A DNA stretch of 21,306 nt, taken from the NCBI GenBank assembly GCA_964586395.1, contig CAZPGP010000016.1:1-21306 (forward strand), written 5' to 3'. Shown piece by piece: positions 7,600 through 15,666 of the stretch (position 1 is the stretch's first letter; each line of letters starts with the position of its first letter). This stretch comes from DATEFF01 sp964586395. GTDB lineage: Bacteria > Patescibacteriota > Saccharimonadia > Saccharimonadales > EFPC-124. A program made the position numbers and the translations under genes. The notes beneath the pieces are model-generated. The model was not told where the DNA came from. It saw nothing but the letters and a program-made list of their open reading frames with translations, and ran no database searches.

Positions 7600-7608
7600 T
7601 GATAAGAT
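7600..7608 (+). promoter_or_regulatory. Extended -10 promoter of the ydcF-like gene (leaderless)
   Basis: TGATAAGAT: a TGn extension plus TAAGAT (7603-7608). Seven bases separate it from the ATG at 7616, so the predicted transcript starts on or next to the start codon. No ribosome binding site is present. Confidence 0.55.
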
Positions 7609-7615
7609 GGGATAA

Positions 7616-8266
7616 ATGGATATAGATAAAAACGCTAAGATCATCTGGGACTTTATGCAAATGAACATGCCTTTGCGGAAGGTTGATGCAATCTTTGTAT
7701 TGTGCAGCCATGATACGCGTGTCGCAGAACGGGCGTTAGATTTATACAATGAAGGATACGCGCCGTGGGTAATCGTTTCTGGAGGGGCGGGCAAGTTGAC
7801 CAAGGATGTGTTTGACAAGCCTGAGGCCGAAGTTTTTAAGGACATATTAGTGAGGGGCGGTGTTCCAGAAGCTAAGATTATTGTTGAGCCCAAATCTACA
7901 AATACTGGCGAGAATGTGCGGTTTACGTTTGACCTTCTTAACTCCATTAACCTGCTGTTCGACTCGTTTATATTGGTTCAGAAGCCCTATATGGAGCGGC
8001 GGACGTATGCTACGTTTAAAAAGCAGTGGCCAAATCTCGAGACTCAGATACTTGTTACATCTCCGCGAATATCCTATGAGGAATATGTTGAGGAGAGTAA
8101 GCTTGGCAAAGATCTTATTATCAATGTTATGGTAGGTGATTTGCAGAGGATTAAGGAATACCCGAAGAAGGATTTTCAGATTGAACAAGATATCCCGAGC
8201 TCTGTTTGGCAGGCCTACGAAGCCCTTGTTGGAGTGGGCTATACCGAGCATTTGATTCTAAGCTAA
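7616..8266 (+). CDS. YdcF-like DUF218 family protein
   Basis: A 216-residue protein. DUF218/YdcF hallmarks are seen in order: a first strand ending VDAIFVLCS (23-31), the RVAERALDLYNEGYAPWVIVSGG region, and a GVPEAKIIVEPKSTNTGENVRF segment typical of the family's core. A YMERRTYATFKK stretch follows, comparable to the conserved R-A loop. Many family members are membrane-anchored and thought to act on envelope metabolites; this one has no signal peptide or membrane segment and looks cytoplasmic. The biochemical function of the family is poorly defined, so no substrate is proposed. The gene looks more AT-rich than its neighbours. The start is chosen on the -10 box 7 bases upstream. It converges on the VirB6-like gene across a shared terminator. 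Confidence 0.85.
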   Translation: MDIDKNAKIIWDFMQMNMPLRKVDAIFVLCSHDTRVAERALDLYNEGYAPWVIVSGGAGKLTKDVFDKPEAEVFKDILVRGGVPEAKIIVEPKSTNTGENVRFTFDLLNSINLLFDSFILVQKPYMERRTYATFKKQWPNLETQILVTSPRISYEEYVEESKLGKDLIINVMVGDLQRIKEYPKKDFQIEQDIPSSVWQAYEALVGVGYTEHLILS

Positions 8267-8287
8267 GCAGGGCGGTGGCGCACCATG

Positions 8288-8324
8288 AAAAATACCCCAG
8301 CCAGTTACAGGCTGGGGTATTTTT
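8288..8324. terminator. Bidirectional intrinsic terminator between convergent genes
   Basis: A 15-bp perfect stem (8288-8302 with 8310-8324) has a 7-base loop. An A run on the left and a T run on the right make it a canonical terminator on both strands. It serves the ydcF-like gene (+) and the VirB6-like gene (-). Confidence 0.92.
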
Positions 8325-8340
8325 TGTTGTGAGAGGCGGG

Positions 8341-11300
8341 CTAAATGATGCTGTGGATCTGTCTCAGCGCATCAATGTTCTTAGCGCTGCCGGAGATGTC
8401 TGGTGCGCGCAGAATCGTATCGATGTTTTTACGTACGGCGTCACGTTCGGCCGTAGTAAGCGCGCCAGGGCCGGTCATCATTGAGGCGCGTGTGGCAGGG
8501 TCCTGAAGCGTCTTAAGGGTTGCCTGAACAAAGGATGCCTTCATGCCAGCGATATCCTCACCTGAGCTCGCAAAACTGCCACGGAGTCTGGAGATGTTGA
8601 TGTCTCGCTGTGTGCCCTGACTTCGTCCGTGGGCCAGGTTGAAGTTCGTCGCCAAGTGGTAGCCACCCTTACCCTTGATGGCGCCTTCGTTACTTCGAAT
8701 GACATCGTCGAGCATGGACTGGTCGATGCCACCGGACATACGAGCTTGCTCAAGTGTGGTGATCTCACCTGCGGCAGCGGCTGAGTTTAGCGCGCTTCGG
8801 TGGAGGTCAGGCCGCTGAGATAGGTCCATCGTACGGGCTGAGCCATCAGGGTTGCGCGCCGTACCTTGAACGATATTCTTAGTTGGGTCCTTGAGGTAAT
8901 TACTGAAAGCGGTGTTGAATTCCTTGGTACCGAGCCCCATTTGGCGCAACTCGTGCTCGAAAACTGCTTTCTCGTTCGCGATTTCACCCTTGCGTTCCTT
9001 CTCAAGCGTCTGTGCGGCGTTGGCTTGAACGCGGGTGACCCCCGCAGCGCCGCCAATGCCAGCAGCACTAGCCGCAAAGCGTGGGTCAGAGGCTTGATTG
9101 GCTAGGTACTCCTGGCGAGCACGGCCAACCTCTCGAGCCCGTTGTTCTTTCTTGAAGTCGCGTCGAGCGCCATAGCCCGCTGCCCAGCCGATTGCACCAC
9201 CCCGTCGGGCCGCCCGTTCTTTGAGTTCCTGGCGACGAGGCTTAACGACATTTTCGCCGAATGACTTGCCTGGCTGCCTTACGAGCGATCGAGCGCGTTT
9301 GTTATTAGCCAAGAGTGCATAGCCCTTGCCCATGAGGGCGCCAGAGGCGGCGAATGTGGCCGGTAAGAAGACGAGTGGGATCACGTAGACCAAGAACTGA
9401 AGGATCACTCGCACAGCCTGCGCAACATCATCCGTTACGCCATCGCCTGCAATCTTGAAGTCTGGCTGTTGCAAAACAATACCGAAGACCTTGCCCGACG
9501 CAAAGAGCAGCACAATCATCGGATACATCATAAGCAGCTGCGTTAGCATCTGGCGCCATTTCTTGAACCAGCTTTCGGTGTTCGGCAGGAGGTACATGAG
9601 GATCGCAACCGGTGACAATACGACCAGGACAATGATGGCCAGCTGGCGCACGATCAATATAATCACCACAACTACAACAACAAGTGCGGCGAGCCCCAAG
9701 AAGCTAAACAGCCAACCAATGGCTGCACCACCAGAGAGCAGGATCGTCAGCAAAGCTGCGCCACCCAGGGTAAAGATACTGCGCACTGGGCCAGCGCTCG
9801 TACCCTCATTGAGCTGGGTCGTGCCCGCCTGTTGCAATGCACCTGTCACCAGCTGCGATATACCGCCGCCAAATATATTGAAGGCGTCCACGACAAAGGC
9901 GACGATGAAGTAGCTCAAGTTAATGCCGATTGCCACCATTAGCAGCCGCGGCATGACGCGCTTCAGGCCGTATTTGCTGAGCGCGATAGAGAAGATGCTG
10001 ATAAAGAGCAGTACGATAAACCCGACGTTCGCTAGGTCACGGAAGTTCTGCCAGAGTATGTAGACCGGATTCGAAGCGTTTGTGGTCAATGGCGAGACGG
10101 TCATGAATGGCACGATAATATTATTCTCAAAGAAGTCCGTCGCACTGGCTATCAGCTGCGTTGCTGGGCAGATGACCCATGCCAAGGCACCGGCTACGCC
10201 TTCACCCGATGTACAGACCTTCTCGTTCGGTGGGGCGAGCTGTTCGCTGTTTACTACCAGCGTGAAGTCGTCGATTCCTGCATCAGCAGGCTTGGTAATC
10301 GTAATGCACTCGGCGCCGGTGGCGCAGGCTTTGTACTGTCCTGGAGGCATGTCAGCCCACTCGGCATACAATCCGAGGGAGACGTCCTTGGTGCAGAGTG
10401 CGCCCGACTCTTCTGGGCGAGGTTTTGAGTTACCGGCGTTGGTCTGCTGGGCGTAGACCTTGCCGTCTGGCCCGGTCAGTTCGATAGTGACAGGGCTGAC
10501 GGAAACCTCAGAGCCACATGGTGCCTTGACGTGATATTCGACGTGTCCACGGATGCGTTTCTTGTCGGGTGTTAGGAATGGAGTGCCGATGCTGATACTG
10601 CCGGTTTTGTACTTTTCCTTCTTGAATTTCTGATTGGCAGGCGCCTTAGCGTAGTCGCACTCCTTGGCTACATAAGTATCACAGACAACATAATCTCCAG
10701 GCTCAAGCTTAAACGTGACGCGCATAGATGCGGGCGTCTGGTCAGGTGGCCAGTTGGCGGCGCCACTATCATCCGAGAACGGCGAGGACATTTCACCGAC
10801 CTTGGTTCCGTCGCTCTTGTATATAAAGACCGTATCGCTTGGCGGCACTTTGCTGAGTGGGTCAGGGGCAAAGACGGTAACGTCAAAGCGTTTTTCTTCG
10901 TCACGCTCAGGGGCATTTGGGTTGCTAGGTCGTGTTCCCTTGAGGTCGATGTAGTGGTTGTGATAGCTGGACTGCAGGAACCCGTGAAGGTCACTAAATG
11001 CCTCACAGTCTGCAGGGAAGCCGCCTGGGTTTGCAGACTGGCCCTGACCGTATGGCGGCGGTGACCAGATCATGCCCTGGGTGTTGCCCTTGTAGATGTA
11101 AATCTGTACGTAGAAGTAACACTTACTGCCCTGGCCCTTGCTGAGGAGCAGGTTACCGCCTACGACACCGACCTGATCGCCCGTCAGCCGCTTGTCGCCT
11201 TCATCGATAGAGAGAAGCAGCTCGTTGAATGTCCATTGAGTATCGTTGCCGCGGGTGTCGCCACCACTTACGACGATGGTTCGGTAATCTTTCCAGGTGT

Positions 11301-11412
11301 ATGTCTCGCCAGCGGCTGCGACTGGTTGAGTGTGGAGAATGTTAAGCGTAAGGCTCGCTGCTAGTGCGAAAAACAAAGTGCCAAGCGCACGCTTGATCAG
11401 TTTAAGGCTCAT
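8341..11412 (-). CDS. Large VirB6/TrbL-like membrane protein of a type IV secretion-like system
   Basis: A 1023-residue protein in three parts. A signal peptide (1 to about 35, cleavage likely after VAAA) leads into a roughly 400-residue extracytoplasmic region with paired cysteines and several beta-rich, Ig-like stretches. A polytopic core (about 455-700) has five to six strongly hydrophobic segments, for example around 463-480, 488-512, 573-605, 622-648 and 667-693; a helix pair rich in V/I/L (577-607) is typical of the VirB6/TrbL inner-membrane channel component. The C-terminal 320 residues are basic, Ala/Arg-rich and charged, with likely helices, and should be cytoplasmic. VirB6-like proteins with long extra domains are a known part of the secretion-like loci of Saccharibacteria. 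No VirB4 or VirD4 is in this window. The start codon overlaps the stop of the upstream small gene by 4 bases. Confidence 0.75.
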   Translation of the reverse strand: MSLKLIKRALGTLFFALAASLTLNILHTQPVAAAGETYTWKDYRTIVVSGGDTRGNDTQWTFNELLLSIDEGDKRLTGDQVGVVGGNLLLSKGQGSKCYFYVQIYIYKGNTQGMIWSPPPYGQGQSANPGGFPADCEAFSDLHGFLQSSYHNHYIDLKGTRPSNPNAPERDEEKRFDVTVFAPDPLSKVPPSDTVFIYKSDGTKVGEMSSPFSDDSGAANWPPDQTPASMRVTFKLEPGDYVVCDTYVAKECDYAKAPANQKFKKEKYKTGSISIGTPFLTPDKKRIRGHVEYHVKAPCGSEVSVSPVTIELTGPDGKVYAQQTNAGNSKPRPEESGALCTKDVSLGLYAEWADMPPGQYKACATGAECITITKPADAGIDDFTLVVNSEQLAPPNEKVCTSGEGVAGALAWVICPATQLIASATDFFENNIIVPFMTVSPLTTNASNPVYILWQNFRDLANVGFIVLLFISIFSIALSKYGLKRVMPRLLMVAIGINLSYFIVAFVVDAFNIFGGGISQLVTGALQQAGTTQLNEGTSAGPVRSIFTLGGAALLTILLSGGAAIGWLFSFLGLAALVVVVVVIILIVRQLAIIVLVVLSPVAILMYLLPNTESWFKKWRQMLTQLLMMYPMIVLLFASGKVFGIVLQQPDFKIAGDGVTDDVAQAVRVILQFLVYVIPLVFLPATFAASGALMGKGYALLANNKRARSLVRQPGKSFGENVVKPRRQELKERAARRGGAIGWAAGYGARRDFKKEQRAREVGRARQEYLANQASDPRFAASAAGIGGAAGVTRVQANAAQTLEKERKGEIANEKAVFEHELRQMGLGTKEFNTAFSNYLKDPTKNIVQGTARNPDGSARTMDLSQRPDLHRSALNSAAAAGEITTLEQARMSGGIDQSMLDDVIRSNEGAIKGKGGYHLATNFNLAHGRSQGTQRDINISRLRGSFASSGEDIAGMKASFVQATLKTLQDPATRASMMTGPGALTTAERDAVRKNIDTILRAPDISGSAKNIDALRQIHSII

Positions 11413-11870
11413 AATTGGAATGCCCCGTCAAATTCGTTCACTCGCCATGCTCCGCTCGTGTCAACCACGACAAATGTCAGACGATAGGTCATATTGTTGA
11501 CTCGGTAATCATACACATACTGTTGGGCATTTGAGCCTTGAGGGTAGGGACTCGGTGCGGATGCATCTACCTGGTTGGCTGGTTTCTTGCTGATAAGCCG
11601 CGGTGCTTCTGCGCCTTTTACGACCGGGAAGATTTGATCTTTCCAGTAGCCAACAGCGTAATCTTGCTTCATGCTATCGCTAAATAGATCTGAGTATGCC
11701 TTGCCGTAATCGCCGGTTCTAAGCGTCTCTATGAGCTGATCGGCAGTATAGTCTGATGACGTGATGTAGGCTTCGTGCGCTTTTGTTTCAAAGTACTGTC
11801 GCACTGCAAAGAAACCCCCGACTAGGATCACGGCGAGAGCCAGAAATGTGATGATCTTTTTTCTAGGCAT
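11409..11870 (-). CDS. Membrane-anchored small protein coupled to the VirB6-like gene
   Basis: A 153-residue protein. A basic start (MPRKK) and one hydrophobic segment (about 6-24) give a single N-terminal anchor with the rest outside the membrane. The remainder has a helical part (about 40-95) and a strand-rich end (YVYDYRVNNMTYRLTFVVVD, residues about 118-137), a pattern like NTF2/DUF4878-type export-associated domains; this is a guess from pattern only. It is first in a two-gene operon with the VirB6-like gene and overlaps it by ATGA, so the two are probably made in fixed ratio and act together at the envelope. It is comparable in place to VirB8-like NTF2-fold partners of VirB6, but no sequence motif proves that. 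Confidence 0.7.
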   Translation of the reverse strand: MPRKKIITFLALAVILVGGFFAVRQYFETKAHEAYITSSDYTADQLIETLRTGDYGKAYSDLFSDSMKQDYAVGYWKDQIFPVVKGAEAPRLISKKPANQVDASAPSPYPQGSNAQQYVYDYRVNNMTYRLTFVVVDTSGAWRVNEFDGAFQL

Positions 11871-11912
11871 CTATCAAACGTCCCCAAGGATGCAGTGCTG
11901 CACGTCCATTTA

Positions 11913-11921
11913 CTTATAACA
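11913..11921 (-). promoter_or_regulatory. Putative extended -10 promoter of the VirB6-like operon
   Basis: On the minus strand TGT-TATAAG forms a TGn-extended -10 (11913-11921). It would give a leader of about 36 bases before the ATG at 11870. The leader contains a TGCAG/CTGCA inverted repeat (11891-11902). No clear -35. Confidence 0.4.
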
Positions 11922-11982
11922 GTATCAAAAGATAAGCGCCTTTGCGAGGTGTTTTCGTGTGGGCTGTACGCGAGAACTCATC

Positions 11983-11988
11983 TATAAT
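11983..11988 (+). promoter_or_regulatory. -10 element directly before a GTG start (leaderless)
   Basis: A perfect TATAAT with only 6 bases to GTG at 11995-11997. The predicted transcription start coincides with the start codon. This argues against the longer in-frame GTG at 11959, which lies upstream of the promoter. Confidence 0.5.
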
Positions 11989-11994
11989 GATAAT

Positions 11995-12273
11995 GTGCAA
12001 CAGCTCAACGAATTCTTTAAAACAGCCAACTACCAGCCAGTGTTCAACATTGGTATTGCTGCGGCTGGGCTGGCTGCATGCGCTATTATCGTTATCGCGC
12101 TTCTTCATACGTTACATTTACTGGGTACGCGCACGCCTTTATATAAGAAGCATAAGCCAGCAAAGGGCTGGAACCGCCGATTCTTTTCGGCTAGTGGTAT
12201 TATGATCATCTTCCTGCTAATGCTCATGTGGCTTCTGAACGTCTGGAGCCATAAAGCCACGCCCGCACACTAG
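11995..12273 (+). CDS. Small membrane protein of unknown function (92 aa)
   Basis: Starting at GTG 11995 the product is 92 residues (MQQLNEFFKTANYQP...). It has two clear hydrophobic segments, about 20-43 and 66-83, joined by a basic loop (TPLYKKHKPAKGWNRR). The pattern is of a two-pass inner-membrane protein with the positively charged loop inside. No family recognised. It is divergent from the VirB6-like operon and upstream of hisS, which has its own promoter, so it is probably monocistronic. A start 36 bases further upstream would add 12 residues but would place the TATAAT inside the coding region. Confidence 0.65.
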   Translation: MQQLNEFFKTANYQPVFNIGIAAAGLAACAIIVIALLHTLHLLGTRTPLYKKHKPAKGWNRRFFSASGIMIIFLLMLMWLLNVWSHKATPAH

Positions 12274-12292
12274 AAATCACACTTTACACATC

Positions 12293-12301
12293 TGTTATAA
12301 T
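12293..12301 (+). promoter_or_regulatory. Extended -10 promoter of hisS
   Basis: TGTTATAAT, a TGn-extended perfect -10 (TATAAT 12296-12301). The leader to the ATG at 12325 would be about 17 bases and contains only a weak AGAGA as a ribosome binding site. Confidence 0.6.
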
Positions 12302-12324
12302 CAAGGGAATTCAAAGAGATTACT

Positions 12325-13641
12325 ATGGCACACTTATCAACACAGCCGTATAGAGGTACGCGCGACTTCTATCCAGAGGACAAACGCGTTCAAAACTATA
12401 TCTTCCAAACCTGGCGAACTGTTTCTGAACGATTCGGTTACGAGGACTACAACGCACCGATGCTGGAACCGTTTGAGCTGTTCGCCGCCAAAAGCGGGCA
12501 GGACCTCATCAACGACGAGACGTATCAGTTCACCGACCGTGGCGAGCGCAATGTCGTCATCCGTCCAGAAATGACGCCGAGCGTCAGTCGTATGGTTGCG
12601 GCCAAACGCCAGGAGTTGGCATATCCAGTACGCTGGTATTCTATCGCTAACTTCATGCGTTACGAACGCCCGCAGCGTGGTCGTGAGCGCGAGTTCTGGC
12701 AGCTCAACACCGATATTTTTGGCGTCGATACACTGGACGCCGAGGCCGAGATTATCACCATGGCGGACACGATCATGCGTGCTTTTGGCGCAACACACAA
12801 GATGTATACCATCAAGGTTAATAGCCGCAAGCTCATCAATTTTGTGATGAATGAATATCTGGGTCTAGACGTCATCCAAAGTTCACTGATGATCAAGCTC
12901 TTCGACAAGAAAGAGAAGATTACTCACGAGGAATTCCGCGATCGAGCTGCTGACATCTTTGACGAAGACAAGTCCAAGGATGGCCTGAAGAAGATCGCGA
13001 CGCTTCTCAGCGCCAAGACGATGAGCGAGCTTCCGAAGGAGTTGTTGGATTCGAGTGCCGTCCAGGATGTTCAATACTTGTTTACGCTACTGCGTGAGCA
13101 CGGCGTCACCAGTGTTGTCTTCGATATTGCGCTGATGCGTGGGTTCGACTATTACACCGGCATCGTATTTGAGGTCTTCGACAATCATCCCGACAACCGC
13201 CGAGCGATGTTTGGCGGCGGTCGTTATGACGGTCTCGTTGGCTTATTCGGCGTCGACCCAGTCCCAACTGTCGGCATGGCTCCGGGAGCCACGACTATGG
13301 AAGATTTCCTTCGGTCGCACAATCTCCTGCCAAAGTTCGATTCAACCACCGAAGTTTACCTTGTCGTACTCGGCAAGGCGCTCAAGGGCGCTCAAAAGCT
13401 CGCCATGAAACTCCGTGACGAAGGTGTTAACGTCGAAGTCGATATCACCGGCCGTAAGTTAGACAAGCAGATCAAGACGGCAGTGAAGAAGAAGATCCCA
13501 TTCATGCTCTTCGTAGGAGAAAAGGAAATCGAGGAAGAGATCTACCCGCTGAAGGACGTTGCACGCGAGCAAGAACAAAAGCTATCGCTCGAACGCGTTA
13601 TTGTCGAGATCAAAGACTATCGCAACGGCGACGACATCTAG
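12325..13641 (+). CDS. hisS: Histidyl-tRNA synthetase
   Basis: A 438-residue class II synthetase that charges tRNA-His. Visible: the N-terminal RGTRDFYPED (10-19), motif 1 region, motif 2 FMRYERPQRGREREFWQLN (110-128), the histidine-specific RGFDYYTG (272-279), GGGRYDGL, and an anticodon-binding domain over the last 100 residues. Motif 3 is unusual: the usual GxxxGxxR reads G317-M-A-P-G-A-T-T324, so the arginine that normally contacts ATP is a threonine. Everything else looks intact, which suggests a divergent but working subgroup rather than decay. The gene has its own promoter and no visible terminator of its own; a GC-rich gene follows 43 bases later. Confidence 0.96.
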   Translation: MAHLSTQPYRGTRDFYPEDKRVQNYIFQTWRTVSERFGYEDYNAPMLEPFELFAAKSGQDLINDETYQFTDRGERNVVIRPEMTPSVSRMVAAKRQELAYPVRWYSIANFMRYERPQRGREREFWQLNTDIFGVDTLDAEAEIITMADTIMRAFGATHKMYTIKVNSRKLINFVMNEYLGLDVIQSSLMIKLFDKKEKITHEEFRDRAADIFDEDKSKDGLKKIATLLSAKTMSELPKELLDSSAVQDVQYLFTLLREHGVTSVVFDIALMRGFDYYTGIVFEVFDNHPDNRRAMFGGGRYDGLVGLFGVDPVPTVGMAPGATTMEDFLRSHNLLPKFDSTTEVYLVVLGKALKGAQKLAMKLRDEGVNVEVDITGRKLDKQIKTAVKKKIPFMLFVGEKEIEEEIYPLKDVAREQEQKLSLERVIVEIKDYRNGDDI

Positions 13642-13643
13642 GG

Positions 13644-13649
13644 TATACT
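13644..13649 (+). promoter_or_regulatory. Possible -10 element before cassette B
   Basis: TATACT just after the hisS stop. No -35 is recognisable in the end of hisS. It would place the transcription start about 30 bases before the GTG of the next gene. Confidence 0.3.
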
Positions 13650-13684
13650 AGCCTGCATCCCCAATTCGACCCAAGGGAGGAGAA

Positions 13685-13975
13685 GTGGCAGGTCCTTTAT
13701 TGTGGGCTGTTGGCACCATGCACATTGGCAAGACATTGCCCGGCGACGGGCTGCGCCAGAGCGAGCTGACTGACTTCAGGCTGTGCGCGGCGTTCGCCAT
13801 CACCGATGAGATGTTCGAGCGGCTGCAAGATCAGCTCTGGATCTACCTGATTGAGCGGATACCTCAGAAGCCGCAGATCGTGCGAGTCATCATCCGCTGG
13901 CGCGAAGCACCGCCCGACTACAACACGGTAGACCTCCTGTTGGAGCACCTCTACCGCACGATGCACGGTCGATGA
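13685..13975 (+). CDS. GC-rich protein of unknown function (96 aa), cassette B
   Basis: A 96-residue ORF from GTG 13685, preceded by a very strong ribosome binding site (AGGGAGGAG 13674-13682; core GGAGG 4 bases from GTG). An internal ATG at 13718 lacks such a site. The protein is soluble-looking: two amphipathic helical stretches (about 38-58 and 80-93) flank a strand-like VRVIIRWRE (67-75). No signal peptide, no membrane segment, no family recognised. Codons favour G/C in third position, unlike hisS and tig on either side. A 14-bp hairpin starts 5 bases after the stop. It forms a self-contained unit between hisS and tig. Confidence 0.65.
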   Translation: MAGPLLWAVGTMHIGKTLPGDGLRQSELTDFRLCAAFAITDEMFERLQDQLWIYLIERIPQKPQIVRVIIRWREAPPDYNTVDLLLEHLYRTMHGR

Positions 13976-13980
13976 CGGGA

Positions 13981-14017
13981 GGCAACCTGTGGGCATGCAA
14001 TGCGCCCGCAGGTTGCC
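13981..14017 (+). terminator. Hairpin terminator of cassette B
   Basis: A 14-bp stem (13981-13994 with 14004-14017, one T-G pair) has a 9-base loop. There is no T run after it. It has the same GC-rich style as the hairpins at 4336 and 18035. Confidence 0.7.
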
Positions 14018-14052
14018 GAACCGCTTACGCTGTAAAAACAGATTAATATAGG

Positions 14053-14058
14053 TATAAT
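14053..14058 (+). promoter_or_regulatory. -10 element of tig
   Basis: A perfect TATAAT, 9 bases before the tig ATG at 14068. The predicted leader is only 2-3 bases, so tig is nearly leaderless. A weak TGTAAA (14031-14036) is the best -35 candidate. Confidence 0.55.
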
Positions 14059-14067
14059 GACAAAGAT

Positions 14068-15354
14068 ATGAAGTATACACGCACCAACACATCCGACACT
14101 CAGGTTGCGTTTGAGGTGAACCTCGACGCGGCTGACCTGGCTAAAATCAAGAAAACAACCGTTGCTCGTCTGGGCAAGAAAGTTAAGGTTGCGGGCTTCC
14201 GCGAAGGCAAAGTTCCCGCGAACGTCGTCGAGAAGCACCTCGACCCAAGTGCGCTGGGCATGGAAATCGCTGAGGACGCCGTTAACGCGTTTGTCATTGA
14301 TATTCTGGAAACCGAGAAACTGCAGCCGCTCGACCGGCCCAAAATTGACCTCACAAAGTACGTCCCGAACGAATCGATGGAATTCAAAGCTGATGTTGAA
14401 ATCCTACCTGCCGTTAAGTTGGGCGACTACAAGGGTCTAAAGGCTAAGAAGCAGGTTGCTGACGTCGCCGACTCTGACGTTGACGAAGTTATCGAGCGCA
14501 TGCTGACAGGTATGGCCGAGAAGAAAGAAACTGACCGCGCCGCTAAAAACGACGACGAAGTCATTATCGACTTCGTAGGCAAGGACGAAAAAGGCGAAGA
14601 CGTTGCCGGCGCTACCGGCCGTGAATACCCGCTGACCTTGGGTAGCAACAGCTTTATCCCTGGCTTCGAAGAAGGCCTGGTTGGCCACAAGGCCGGCGAC
14701 CACCTCGACCTGCCACTGACATTCCCTAAGGATTACCACCACAAGCCACTGGCCGGCGCCAAGGTGACCTTCGGCGTCGATATTAAGAAGGTCAACGAAG
14801 TTGTACTGCCTGAGCTGAACGATGAATTTGCTGCTAAGGCTGGCCCATTCAAGACCGTTGAAGAACTCAAAGCCGACGTCCGCCGCGAACTAACCGACCA
14901 GCACGAACGCGAAGCTCTCGACAAACTCCGCGACGAGCTCGTTGAGCAGTTGGTGAAGGGGAGCGAGATCCCAACCCCTGAAGTTTTGATCGACGACCAG
15001 ATGCAGAGCCTGGAGCGCGACTTTATCCAGAACTTGCTTTACCGTGGCATGACGCTTCAGCAGTACCTCGAACAGCAAGGCGTTAGCGAAGAAGATTGGA
15101 AGAAGACCGAGCTACGTGAGCAGGCTATTCGCCGCGTACAGGTTGGCCTGGCATTGGCTGAGCTGAGCAAGGTTGAGAGCATTGATGTTAGCACCGAAGA
15201 GCTTAACGAGCGCCTCGCTGATATGCTGACTCGTTATGGCGGTGACGCTAAATTCCGCGAACAGCTCGATACTGCCGAGGCGCGTCGCGATCTAGCTAAC
15301 CGTATCATTACAGAGAAGACAGTCGATCGCTTGATCGAACTCAACACAAAATAG
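14068..15354 (+). CDS. tig: Trigger factor, ribosome-bound chaperone
   Basis: A 428-residue chaperone, normal length, that binds at the ribosome exit tunnel and shields nascent chains. The ribosome-docking signature is visible as GFREGKVP (43-50). An FKBP-type prolyl isomerase domain follows (about 160-242; DEVIIDFVGKDEKGE, GSNSFIPGFEEGLVGHKAGD). The C-terminal half is helical and charged, as in the substrate-binding arms. The start is fixed by the -10 box 9 bases upstream. It precedes clpP in order, as often in bacteria, but here a GC-rich gene on the other strand lies between them, and clpX is not in the window. Confidence 0.96.
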   Translation: MKYTRTNTSDTQVAFEVNLDAADLAKIKKTTVARLGKKVKVAGFREGKVPANVVEKHLDPSALGMEIAEDAVNAFVIDILETEKLQPLDRPKIDLTKYVPNESMEFKADVEILPAVKLGDYKGLKAKKQVADVADSDVDEVIERMLTGMAEKKETDRAAKNDDEVIIDFVGKDEKGEDVAGATGREYPLTLGSNSFIPGFEEGLVGHKAGDHLDLPLTFPKDYHHKPLAGAKVTFGVDIKKVNEVVLPELNDEFAAKAGPFKTVEELKADVRRELTDQHEREALDKLRDELVEQLVKGSEIPTPEVLIDDQMQSLERDFIQNLLYRGMTLQQYLEQQGVSEEDWKKTELREQAIRRVQVGLALAELSKVESIDVSTEELNERLADMLTRYGGDAKFREQLDTAEARRDLANRIITEKTVDRLIELNTK

Positions 15355-15371
15355 ATAAGTTCAATGTCTTG

Positions 15372-15417
15372 CTCGAGGCGGGGGGGGGCCCCACCGCCCC
15401 CCCCCGCCCGAGTTTTT
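15372..15417 (+). terminator. Likely tig terminator with a G9/C9 stem
   Basis: CTCG (15372-15375), a bulged A, GGC and nine G (15380-15388) pair with nine C (15397-15405), GCC and CGAG (15409-15412). TTTTT (15413-15417) follows. The matched homopolymer lengths and T run fit a real terminator, but the G/C runs may also be shaped by sequencing error. Confidence 0.5.
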
Positions 15418-15660
15418 GGCGGGAGGGGAGTCGCCCCCGGAGGGCGGCCAGGCACCCGCCGTTTTGTGGTGTGGGGGTGGGGGGTGGTAAAAATAGTGGN
15501 NNNNNNNNNGCGTGGGTTTCTTCATAACCTTATAAATACTCATACCACCGGCTAGGCTTGTTTATAAAAAAAAAAAAAAAATTTAATTTATTTGTTTGCC
15601 TCGTGGGGGGGGGGGCCACAACGGCCACCGCCCGCCTCTTTGTATCCCGAGCAGTTCGGT
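15418..15660. other. Low-complexity spacer with a 10-N gap
   Basis: No gene is supported here. The stretch holds G-rich runs (15470-15487), a 10-N scaffold gap (15500-15509), a run of about 16 A (near 15566-15581), an AT-rich patch and a run of G (near 15605-15615). A second hairpin-like pair, GGCGGG (15418-15423) with CCCGCC (15456-15461), is present. The homopolymers look like assembly or read-end artefacts around a hard-to-sequence region. Confidence 0.7.
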
Positions 15661-15666
15661 CGCGAA

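Noticed and set aside
7438..7947. A 169-codon minus-strand ORF ending in a REGLEPPRPKALAPKAS-like sequence.
   Set aside because: Its end is the antisense of tRNA-Leu, a well-known false protein, and the rest is opposite the ydcF-like gene.
4105..15560. CTAGCC near the left side of several GC-rich units as a possible shared insertion motif.
   Set aside because: The same hexamer or its complement occurs in many other places (for example inside recG, the tRNA, rpoB and the VirB6-like gene), so it is not specific.
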